From Chitinophagaceae bacterium (GTDB lineage: Bacteria > Bacteroidota > Bacteroidia > Chitinophagales > Chitinophagaceae): DNA of 8,069 nucleotides. The notes under the pieces were generated by a model that ran no database searches, was not told the origin of the DNA, and was given only the letters and a program-made list of their open reading frames with translations. Positions within the stretch are counted from its first letter, which is position 1, and each line of letters begins with the position of its first letter. The stretch lies in assembly GCA_947447815.1 (NCBI GenBank), contig CANFLJ010000078.1:1-8069 (forward strand), written 5' to 3'. A program made the position numbers and the translations under genes. Of this stretch, positions 1 to 6,118 are shown piece after piece.

Positions 1-57
1 TATCTCCAAGATTAAATAATGTAAAGTAACCTTAACAACAGTTTCAATTTTTGCAAC
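1..57. other. Left edge: upstream region of the export genes
   Basis: All three plus-strand frames close within the first 30 bases, so at most the last few codons of an upstream gene are present and none can be identified. An ABC transporter or similar energised partner would be expected to the left. The sequence AATTTTTG at 46-53 resembles a -7 element with one mismatch, but no -33 element stands at the right distance. Confidence 0.4.
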
Positions 58-1425
58 ATGAACAACTCGTATAAAACAATTGATATAGATACAATACAAG
101 GAAATTCCGAGATAAAATCCTTCCAGCATATTTATAGGGTAAATAAATATAGCAATCTAAAGAAATGGATAACCATCATTGGCGTTATTATGATAGCCAT
201 TTTATTTTTACCCTGGACACAGAACATCAAGGCAAAAGGCTATGTAACTACGCTACGTCAGGAGGACCGACCACAAGAAATAAATAGTGTTATTGCTGGC
301 AAAATTAATAAGTGGTATATAAAGGAAGGAGATTATGTACAAAAGGGTGATACCATTGCTTTGCTGGATGAAATAAAAGTAGAATATATGGATCCCGAAT
401 TACTACAAAAAACTAAAGATCAACTGCAATATAAACAGGCTGCATCAGATGGCTATCAAGGGAAAGCAAATACGTCGGTATTACAAAAAGAAGCCTTAAT
501 AAAAGCTAATGAATATAAGCTTCAATCTCTGGATAATAAGCTAAAACAACAGTATTACAAAGTAGAAAGTGATAGCATGGATGTAATGGCAGCAACTAAT
601 GATTTTAATATTTATAAAAGGCAAATAGAAGCAGCTAAAGCAATGTTGGATAAAGGGGTAATTTCATTAACAGAGTTTGAAAAGAGAAAGTCGGGATACC
701 AGTCGGCCGTTGCCAAAAAGACCAGTGCTGAAAACAAGCTTTTACAGGACAAAAAAGAACTGGAAAATATATTGATTGATAAAAAGTCGGTCATACAAGA
801 TTACAATGATAAAATTGCAAAAGCGGATGGCGATAAATATGCCTCCTTATCACAAATATCTTCTACAGCAGCAGACATATCAAAACTGGAAAACACTTAT
901 AATAGTTATACCCTCAGAAACAAGTTGTATTATATTACTGCACCACAAAACGGACAAATAATACAAGCCAAAAAAGGAGGAGTTGGTGAGATTGTGAAAG
1001 AGGGCGAAATGCTGGCAGAAATAGTACCTGACAATCCTGCATATGCAATAGAAATGTTTGTAGAACCTATGAATCTCCCATTAGTGTCGAAGGGACAAAA
1101 AGTTAGTATCTTATTTGATGGATTTCCTTCCATTGTATTTAGTGGATGGCCTAATACTACTTATGGCACATTTAAAGGCGTAATATCATCCATTGAATCC
1201 AATATAAATGATAAGGGTAAATATCGAATACTCATTCAACCCAATGATAAAGAAAAGAAGTGGCCTACACAAATAAAGCCAGGTATAGGGGCATATTGTA
1301 TTACGCTACTGAAGGATGTACCAATTTATTATGAAATATGGCGAAACATCAATGGATTTCCTCCTGAATATTATGTGACAGAAAGTGCAGACAAAAACAA
1401 AGCTGATGCTAAAAAGAAGAAATAA
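58..1425 (+). CDS. HlyD-family membrane fusion protein (type I secretion / efflux periplasmic adaptor)
   Basis: Periplasmic adaptor expected to link an inner-membrane transporter to the TolC-like channel encoded next to it. In the 455-residue product, residues 1-35 are cytoplasmic and about 36-53 form one membrane anchor (WITIIGVIMIAILFLPW). Residues 74-104 look like the first half of a biotinyl-lipoyl domain (INSVIAGKINKWYIKEGDYV). About 112-285 is a long Lys/Gln/Glu-rich coiled-coil hairpin, 288-323 the second lipoyl half (YYITAPQNGQI, then GEIVKEGEMLAEIVP), and 328-418 a beta-barrel region. This is the usual HlyD order and length. The tail ends in a run of lysines whose A-rich codons also lie directly before the tolC-like start. 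No Shine-Dalgarno sequence precedes the ATG. The stop is one base from the next start, so the two genes are almost certainly cotranscribed. The substrate cannot be read from the sequence; a peptide or protein exporter or a drug efflux pump are both possible. Confidence 0.9.
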   Translation: MNNSYKTIDIDTIQGNSEIKSFQHIYRVNKYSNLKKWITIIGVIMIAILFLPWTQNIKAKGYVTTLRQEDRPQEINSVIAGKINKWYIKEGDYVQKGDTIALLDEIKVEYMDPELLQKTKDQLQYKQAASDGYQGKANTSVLQKEALIKANEYKLQSLDNKLKQQYYKVESDSMDVMAATNDFNIYKRQIEAAKAMLDKGVISLTEFEKRKSGYQSAVAKKTSAENKLLQDKKELENILIDKKSVIQDYNDKIAKADGDKYASLSQISSTAADISKLENTYNSYTLRNKLYYITAPQNGQIIQAKKGGVGEIVKEGEMLAEIVPDNPAYAIEMFVEPMNLPLVSKGQKVSILFDGFPSIVFSGWPNTTYGTFKGVISSIESNINDKGKYRILIQPNDKEKKWPTQIKPGIGAYCITLLKDVPIYYEIWRNINGFPPEYYVTESADKNKADAKKKK

Positions 1426-1426
1426 C

Positions 1427-2824
1427 ATGAATAAAATATTGTACATACTATTAATTGGAGCAGTATTAATCACTACCCATGTATCAGGGCAAGAAAACAC
1501 TTTACTATCGCTTGATTCATTTCTAAATAATGTAAAGACTAATCACCCTATAGCAAAAATTGCTGCGTTAGAAAATGACAAAGCAGCAGCCAACTTAACT
1601 TTTGCAAAAAGCGGATTTGATCCAGAACTAAAAGTAGAATCTTCTAATAAAACATTTGGAGGAAACAATTACTATCAATATTACAATCCAGAGTTGAGAT
1701 ATACTACCCCGTTTGGAATAGATGTAAAAGCAGGAATAGAAGAAAACAAAGGCAATAAACTATCTTCGGAAGAATCGTTTGGACAAACCAGTTATTTAGG
1801 TATTGAAGCATCACTTGGAAAAGGATTTTTAATAGATAAAAAAAGGGCCACACTTAAGCAAGCTAAAATACTATTACAACAAAGTAAATATGAAAGACAA
1901 AAAATATTAAACGATTTATTGCTGGATGCAAAGATGACCTATTGGAACTGGGCTGCAGCATACAAAGCATTTCAGAATTATTCAAATACATTACAATTAG
2001 CAAAAAAAAGACAAGAGTTAATTTCCATTGCATATATACATGGCGACCGATCGGAGATGGATACCATTGAATCCTTTAGTCAATACCAACAAATTGTGTT
2101 GTTGCAAAATGAAGCTGCCATAAAATTAAATAATGCAAAGTATGAGCTCTTAAACTTTCTTTGGAAGGACAATGATAGCTATTCCGAATTAAATGAAAAA
2201 ACAGTTCCGGATACTGTTGAATTTGGGCTAAAAAAGTACCTGCCTTCCTTGAAAGATTTATTAGAGCATGTGGGAATTTCGAATCCGGCTCTTGCTACAT
2301 ATGATTATAAGTTGAAGGCTCTTGACATAGAACGTAAATTGAAATTGCAAAGCTTTCTACCCACCCTGGACGTGAAAGCTAATATTTTGAACAAAGGATA
2401 TAATGTTACCAATAAGATAGAAAATAACTTTCTTGAAAACAATTACAAATGGGGTATTAAATTCAAAGTACCTCTATTCTTCAGAGAAGCCAGAGGTGAA
2501 TATTTAAAGACTAAATTTAAGATACAGGAAACAACTCTGGAAAGAGAATTAAAAACAAAACAGATTGAGAACAAGATAAATGGATATTATAAAGAAGCCC
2601 AGATTTTGTATAACCAGCTAAATACCATTCAAGAAAATATTGCTGGATTATCAATGCTATTAAAAGCAGAAGGGATGAAATTTAACAATGGGGAAAGCTC
2701 CTTATTTATGATTAACTCAAGGGAAGTGAAACTAATGGAAACCCAACAAAAAGAAATAGAGTTAAGACTTAAATACCATAAAGCAATAATATTTCTGGAA
2801 TGGAGTGCGGGTATATCACATTAA
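1427..2824 (+). CDS. TolC-family outer membrane efflux protein
   Basis: Outer-membrane channel and periplasmic tunnel that should complete the export path with the adaptor upstream. Starting at the ATG at 1427 gives 465 residues with a clear signal peptide (MNKILYILLIGAVLITTHVSG, cleavage likely before QEN). An in-frame GTG at 1385 would add 14 charged residues inside the upstream gene and hide the signal peptide, so it is not used. The mature protein shows the duplicated TolC plan. Each half has long amphipathic helices and a short beta segment; the first half carries GDRSEMDTIESFSQYQQ (about 206-222) and the second the equivalent NNGESSLFMINSREVKLMETQ region (about 420-440). The repeat boundary falls near residue 280. 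Length is normal for the family. The gene starts one base after the adaptor stop, and A/G-rich sequence (AAGAAGAAATAAC) is the only ribosome-binding candidate. Confidence 0.9.
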   Translation: MNKILYILLIGAVLITTHVSGQENTLLSLDSFLNNVKTNHPIAKIAALENDKAAANLTFAKSGFDPELKVESSNKTFGGNNYYQYYNPELRYTTPFGIDVKAGIEENKGNKLSSEESFGQTSYLGIEASLGKGFLIDKKRATLKQAKILLQQSKYERQKILNDLLLDAKMTYWNWAAAYKAFQNYSNTLQLAKKRQELISIAYIHGDRSEMDTIESFSQYQQIVLLQNEAAIKLNNAKYELLNFLWKDNDSYSELNEKTVPDTVEFGLKKYLPSLKDLLEHVGISNPALATYDYKLKALDIERKLKLQSFLPTLDVKANILNKGYNVTNKIENNFLENNYKWGIKFKVPLFFREARGEYLKTKFKIQETTLERELKTKQIENKINGYYKEAQILYNQLNTIQENIAGLSMLLKAEGMKFNNGESSLFMINSREVKLMETQQKEIELRLKYHKAIIFLEWSAGISH

Positions 2825-2900
2825 ATCTTAAACCTATAGAAAAGGATATTTGCATTCAATTAGTTTTTCTTTTTTAGTCTTTAGTTTTTGTATTTGAATT

Positions 2901-2935
2901 CTTTTTACTTTTTGTTTTTTACTTTTTACTTTGAC
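2901..2935. repeat. Heptanucleotide repeat array, about five units
   Basis: Five consecutive seven-base units can be read: CTTTTTA, CTTTTTG, TTTTTTA, CTTTTTA, CTTTGAC. Looser TTAGTTT / TTAGTCT units with the same spacing seem to extend the array leftwards to about 2860. An 18-base part (2916-2933) occurs again as an exact reverse complement at 3376-3393, on the other side of the RlpA-like gene. Function is unknown; replication slippage or a dispersed intergenic element are both possible. Confidence 0.75.
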
Positions 2936-2963
2936 CTGTTCATTTTTAATTCTTAATTCGCAA

Positions 2964-2971
2964 TAGATTTG
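2964..2971 (+). promoter_or_regulatory. Putative -7 promoter element of the RlpA-like gene
   Basis: TAGATTTG matches the Bacteroidota -7 consensus TAnnTTTG exactly. A good TTTG element at the usual 19-base distance upstream is missing, so the -33 half is weak. Only seven bases separate the element from the ATG at 2979, which would put the transcription start at or within a few bases of the start codon and make the mRNA leaderless or nearly so. Confidence 0.45.
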
Positions 2972-2978
2972 CAGCTCT

Positions 2979-3371
2979 ATGAGCAAGCAAATAACTTCAT
3001 TAAAGTTTTTGATTCTGGTTGGAATGATCATCCTGGCATCCTGCCATCACAAGTTGGTTCCCTCCAAATCGGCTGACCATAATTGTAAACAAACTGGGCA
3101 AGCATCTTATTATGCCGATAAGTTTGATGGTCGTAAGACTGCGAATGGAGAAATATTTGATCAGGATAAACTAACTGCTGCACATAAAACATTGCCATTT
3201 GGAACCATTGTAAAGGTGACCAACCTGACCAACAACAAAACGGTAATTGTTCGCATAAATGATCGTGGACCTTTTGTAGCAGGAAGAATAATTGATTTGA
3301 GTAAAGCTGCAGCTAAAAAGATAGATTTAATATCTGCAGGAGTAGTGAAGGTGACAGTGGTTTGTCAATAA
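2979..3371 (+). CDS. RlpA-like double-psi beta-barrel lipoprotein
   Basis: Likely a secreted, lipid-anchored protein acting on or binding peptidoglycan. Residues 1-21 are a lipoprotein signal with lipobox ILASC, giving Cys22 as the lipidated residue. Residues 40-128 form the RlpA double-psi barrel: QASYYADKFDGRKTANGEIFD (about 41-61), TAAHKTLPFGT (67-76), VRINDRGPF (91-99) and IIDLSKAA (104-111). Glu58, His69, Asp95 and Asp106 sit at the family's conserved acidic and histidine positions. At 130 residues it is a minimal form: there is no SPOR domain, which in proteobacterial RlpA binds denuded septal glycan. Cys36, just before the barrel, and Cys129, next to last, could form a disulfide closing the domain; this is inference. 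The family includes lytic transglycosylases (RlpA of Pseudomonas aeruginosa), but many members have no shown activity. A -7 promoter element lies seven bases upstream. Confidence 0.88.
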   Translation: MSKQITSLKFLILVGMIILASCHHKLVPSKSADHNCKQTGQASYYADKFDGRKTANGEIFDQDKLTAAHKTLPFGTIVKVTNLTNNKTVIVRINDRGPFVAGRIIDLSKAAAKKIDLISAGVVKVTVVCQ

Positions 3372-3375
3372 GTTA

Positions 3376-3394
3376 CAAAGTAAAAAGTAAAAAG
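3376..3394. repeat. Inverted copy of the heptamer repeat downstream of the RlpA-like gene
   Basis: CAAAG followed by two TAAAAAG units begins four bases after the RlpA-like stop codon. Bases 3376-3393 are the exact reverse complement of 2916-2933, so the gene is bracketed by an 18-base perfect inverted repeat. In a transcript reading through from the tolC-like gene the two copies could pair around the whole RlpA-like gene. In a transcript from the promoter at 2964 only this copy would be present. Confidence 0.75.
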
Positions 3395-3436
3395 CTAATA
3401 CATTTCATATTTGTAGAGGTTACATTTATAAAACAC

Positions 3437-4180
3437 ATGAGAATAATACCATTATCAGAAGGCAGTTTTACGGTAGACAAAACAAAAGTTTTTGTTCCAT
3501 TTGATACAGACATTGACGAATTAAATACGCGATCTGTAGGGAGTCTTCTGGTAGAGATACAACCGTTTTTAGTTATCACCAGTAAGGATATTATTCTCAT
3601 AGATGCCGGACTTGGTTTTTATACGAATGGGAAATTACAGCTTCATCAGCATCTTGCAGAACACTCCATCAATCCGGAAGATGTAACAAAAGTATTGATG
3701 AGTCACTTACACAAAGATCATTCTGGAGGGGTTGCGATGAAGGATAAATACGGTACTTATAGCCCGGCTTTCCCAAACGCCATTTATTATGTTCAGCAAA
3801 GAGAATATGAATATGCTATAGAAACTGGATTCCCTTCTTATATGACAGAAGAGATTTCGGTAATAGAAGATAATCTGAATACAGTATGGCTGAATGATGA
3901 TGAAGGCTTAATAGATGGGTACATAAAATATCAGCTTACAGCAGCTCATTGTCCTTATCATCAGGTATTCTGGATTGAGGACGATAATGAAATACTCTTT
4001 TTTGGTGGGGACGATGCACCACAACTACAACAAATGAAGAGCAAATTTGTAGCTAAGTATGATTATAACGGTAAGAAATGTATGGAATTGAGGAATAAAT
4101 GGTGGGATGAAAGTGCCACAAAATGGACGTTTCTATTCTATCATGATATTAAAACACCCTACCACAGACCAATTAATTAA
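3437..4180 (+). CDS. Metallo-beta-lactamase-fold hydrolase
   Basis: Cytoplasmic metal-dependent hydrolase of the MBL superfamily; substrate unknown. From the ATG at 3437 it has 247 residues and no signal peptide. The dinuclear metal site is complete by eye: SHLHKDHSGG gives His90, His92, Asp94 and His95; AAHCPYHQVF gives His171; GGDD gives Asp192; FYHD gives His236. The strand-loop LIDAGLG (54-60) precedes the site as usual. A longer in-frame version starting with TTG at 3362 is rejected, because it would begin inside the RlpA-like gene and translate the heptamer repeat. Upstream, CATATTTG at 3406-3413 differs from the -7 consensus by one base and may be a weak promoter. Lactonase-like, ribonuclease-like and glyoxalase-II-like enzymes share these motifs, so no specific reaction is claimed. 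No intrinsic terminator is clear after the stop. Confidence 0.85.
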   Translation: MRIIPLSEGSFTVDKTKVFVPFDTDIDELNTRSVGSLLVEIQPFLVITSKDIILIDAGLGFYTNGKLQLHQHLAEHSINPEDVTKVLMSHLHKDHSGGVAMKDKYGTYSPAFPNAIYYVQQREYEYAIETGFPSYMTEEISVIEDNLNTVWLNDDEGLIDGYIKYQLTAAHCPYHQVFWIEDDNEILFFGGDDAPQLQQMKSKFVAKYDYNGKKCMELRNKWWDESATKWTFLFYHDIKTPYHRPIN

Positions 4181-4209
4181 AAAATATTTTAAAAAAACAT
4201 CAACAATTA

Positions 4210-4240
4210 TTTGGAATAACCAAAAGCCTCCTTATATTTG
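4210..4240 (+). promoter_or_regulatory. Consensus Bacteroidota promoter (TTTG-N19-TAnnTTTG)
   Basis: TTTG at 4210-4213 and TATATTTG at 4233-4240 are separated by exactly 19 bases, a full match to the primary sigma factor consensus of Bacteroidota. It points rightwards into the gap before the convergent uvrC stop, where no protein gene follows on this strand. It therefore appears to serve the short RNA ending at the hairpin at 4276-4310. Confidence 0.75.
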
Positions 4241-4246
4241 CAACGG

Positions 4247-4310
4247 TTTTTCATAGGATATTGGATTTTAAAGACGGGGCTGGATTTTTATCCTGGCCCT
4301 TTCCTTTTTT
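4247..4310 (+). ncRNA. Candidate small RNA between the MBL hydrolase and uvrC
   Basis: A perfect promoter upstream and a strong intrinsic terminator downstream define a transcript of roughly 60-65 bases, with the start taken about seven bases after the -7 element. There is no ATG in it. The only open stretch, from a TTG at 4261, reads through the terminator hairpin and looks accidental. Its 5' half holds AGGATA (4255-4260), which can pair with TATCCT (4289-4294) and so compete with the terminator stem. Its 3' T tract reaches the uvrC stop codon, so it is convergent with uvrC mRNA and may pair with its 3' end. I cannot name a family with certainty; a known Bacteroidota RNA family such as Flavo-1 should be tested. 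Other readings are a terminated leader left from a lost gene, or an antisense regulator. Confidence 0.55.
4276..4310 (+). terminator. Rho-independent terminator, plus strand
   Basis: GGGCT (4277-4281) pairs with GGCCC (4295-4299, including one G-U pair) and GGAT (4282-4285) with ATCC (4290-4293), with a TTTT loop and one bulged T at 4294. The stem is followed by TTTCCTTTTTT. The T tract lies only on this strand's 3' side. On the minus strand the hairpin is followed by GTCTTTAAAA, a poor terminator, so uvrC may end elsewhere or use this hairpin only as a 3' stabiliser. Confidence 0.7.
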
Positions 4311-6117
4311 ATAGACCCGAGTGATAATGATCGAATACAATTTTAGCCTTACTCTTTCCTACTACTTTAGTTAACTCTTCCAAGGACTGTTCTTTAATAT
4401 TCTTAACAGACTTGAATATTTTAAATAGTTCAACAGCAGTGTTCTCTCCTATTCCTTTTATATCTTCCAGTTCATTTTTAAACGTGCCTTTAGAACGTTG
4501 ATTTCTATGGAAGGTAATACCAAAGCGGTGCACTTCATCACGTACTCTTCTAATAAATTTTAATCCATCTCCATCGTAAACCAGTTTAACGGACTGTGTA
4601 TCTCCAGGGAAGAATATTTCTTCTTCGTTCTTTGCCAGACCAACTATATTCATCAGGCCCATCATACCCAGTTCGTTCAAGGCTTCTACCGCGGAACCTA
4701 ATTGACCTTTACCTCCATCGATGATTATAAGTTGAGGTAAGGGTTGCTCTTCTTCTTTTAAACGCTTGTATCTTCTGTATACAGCCTCTTTCATGGTAGC
4801 AAAGTCGTTGATGCCTTCTACGGTCTTTACATTAAAGTGGCGGTAATCTTTTTTGCTCGGTTCTCCTTCTTTGAAACATACCATTGCTGATACGGGATAG
4901 CTACCTTGAAAATTGGAGTTATCAAAACATTCTATATGTCGGGGTACTTCACTCAACTGAAGATTTTCTTTTAGTTCATACAATACTTTCAGCTTCTCGA
5001 TATCCGACTTACCTTCCAGTCTAAGTATCTTCTTCTTCCGGAGTTCCTCTTTATAATAGTTTACGTTCTTTAAAGATAGATCAAGCAGCTTCTTTTTATC
5101 GCCCAGTTTAGGGACAGTTATTTTAATCAGCTCATCGGGATAATCTATTACGTATGGCAATATTAATTCGGTAGAACTACTGTTGAACATTTGTCGCAGA
5201 TGAAAGATTGTCTGACATAAAATATCTTCTTCCTGCTCTTCTATTTTAGCCTCTACTTTCAGGGTATGCGTTTGTATAATGGTACCATGTTGCACCATCA
5301 GATAATTGATGTAGGCAGTATCGTCTTCTTTAAGAATAGAAAATACATCCAGACTGTTAAGATGGCTGCTGATAACCACCGATTTAGACTGATAGTTCTG
5401 TAAGGCTTCCATCTTTTTCTTCATCATCTCTGCCTTCTCGAATTGAAGGTTGGTAGCAAAGCCCAGCATCTCTGATTTAAACTGCTGTATAATAGCTCCC
5501 AGATTGCCTTTTACAATATCCCTGATGCGTTGTATACCTTCCTGATAATCGTCTTTCTGCTGATAGCCTTCACAAGGACCTTTACAATTGCCCAGATGAT
5601 ATTCCAGACAAACTTTAAACTTTCCTTTATTGATATTATAATCGGTTAATGCCAGCTTGCAGTTTCGGAGCGGCACCATTTGTTTTATAAAAATCATCAG
5701 CTCGCGTATCATTAAAGCATTGGTAAAAGGACCAATGTACTCGGAGCCATCCCGCAACTTTTTCCTCGTAATAAATATTCTTGGAAAAGGCTCCTTCTTG
5801 ATTACGATATAAGGATAGGTTTTATCATCCTTCAAGTTGATATTGTACTTGGGCTGATATTCTTTTATCAGTGCATTCTCCAGCAGAAAAGCATCATGTT
5901 CATTATCAACAATGGTAAATTCTATCCGGTTAATTCTCTTTACCAGTTCAAAGGTTTTCTGACCATTGAATGTCTTAGAGAAATAAGAGGCAATCCTTTT
6001 ACGCAGGCTCTTGGCTTTACCAACATAAATCAGCTCGTTGGATGCATCAAAATACTTGTAAATACCTGGCTGTAGTGGGATAGTGTGCGATAGCTGTTGA
6101 AATTCGGCTGCAATCAT
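4309..6117 (-). CDS. uvrC: UvrABC excinuclease subunit C
   Basis: Incision subunit of nucleotide excision repair; with UvrB it cuts on both sides of a DNA lesion. The 602-residue product has the full family layout. The N-terminal GIY-YIG nuclease has PGIYKYF (17-23), LIYVGKAKSLRKR (29-41) and the acidic FLLENALIKEYQPKYN (78-92, Glu80). Four cysteines, Cys153, Cys170, Cys178 and Cys182 (RNCK, then VCLEYHLGNCKGPCEGY), match the iron-sulfur cluster ligands described for UvrC. A UVR helix pair that binds UvrB lies at about 209-243. The RNase H-like second nuclease shows ECFDNSN (Asp399), IIIDGGKGQ (Asp467) and RDEVHRF (526-532). A C-terminal helix-hairpin-helix DNA-binding region spans about 545-600 (LEDIKGIGENTAVELF). 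All key residues are present, so it should be active. The start is one base after the lipoprotein gene's stop, indicating translational coupling in an operon. Confidence 0.97.
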   Translation of the reverse strand: MIAAEFQQLSHTIPLQPGIYKYFDASNELIYVGKAKSLRKRIASYFSKTFNGQKTFELVKRINRIEFTIVDNEHDAFLLENALIKEYQPKYNINLKDDKTYPYIVIKKEPFPRIFITRKKLRDGSEYIGPFTNALMIRELMIFIKQMVPLRNCKLALTDYNINKGKFKVCLEYHLGNCKGPCEGYQQKDDYQEGIQRIRDIVKGNLGAIIQQFKSEMLGFATNLQFEKAEMMKKKMEALQNYQSKSVVISSHLNSLDVFSILKEDDTAYINYLMVQHGTIIQTHTLKVEAKIEEQEEDILCQTIFHLRQMFNSSSTELILPYVIDYPDELIKITVPKLGDKKKLLDLSLKNVNYYKEELRKKKILRLEGKSDIEKLKVLYELKENLQLSEVPRHIECFDNSNFQGSYPVSAMVCFKEGEPSKKDYRHFNVKTVEGINDFATMKEAVYRRYKRLKEEEQPLPQLIIIDGGKGQLGSAVEALNELGMMGLMNIVGLAKNEEEIFFPGDTQSVKLVYDGDGLKFIRRVRDEVHRFGITFHRNQRSKGTFKNELEDIKGIGENTAVELFKIFKSVKNIKEQSLEELTKVVGKSKAKIVFDHYHSGL

Positions 6118-6118
6118 A

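Larger units (their letters stand above)
2825..2978. other. Intergenic spacer with T-rich low-complexity DNA
   Basis: This spacer separates the export pair from the RlpA-like gene. It holds a T-rich stretch (about 2860-2933) made largely of seven-base repeats and, at its right end, the putative promoter of the next gene. No convincing hairpin follows the tolC-like stop codon, so no intrinsic terminator is claimed. An open frame on the opposite strand across this region translates to a biased lysine-rich peptide and is an artefact of the repeats. Confidence 0.7.

Noticed and set aside
612..1133. Opposite-strand and shifted open frames inside the HlyD-like gene
   Set aside because: They are shadows of the coiled-coil and lipoyl coding sequence, with low-quality composition.
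1385..1426. GTG start extending the TolC-like gene by 14 residues
   Set aside because: It lies inside the adaptor gene, adds a charged stretch ahead of a good signal peptide, and the ATG at 1427 fits one base after the upstream stop.
2855..2933. T-rich spacer as an intrinsic terminator of the export operon
   Set aside because: No hairpin precedes the T runs; the seven-base periodicity explains them better.
2834..3031. Minus-strand open frame of 65 codons
   Set aside because: It is a lysine-rich translation of the T-rich repeat and runs into the RlpA-like signal peptide region on the other strand.
3362..3436. TTG start extending the MBL hydrolase by 25 residues
   Set aside because: It overlaps the RlpA-like gene and would translate the heptamer repeat; the ATG at 3437 starts the normal MBL fold.
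4180..4198. AAAATATTTT palindrome after the MBL hydrolase stop as a terminator
   Set aside because: The stem is A/T only and is followed by A residues on the plus strand, so termination is unlikely.
4261..4314. Short TTG-started open frame of 17 codons in the small RNA region
   Set aside because: It reads through the terminator stem and T tract, has no ribosome-binding site, and is better explained as chance.
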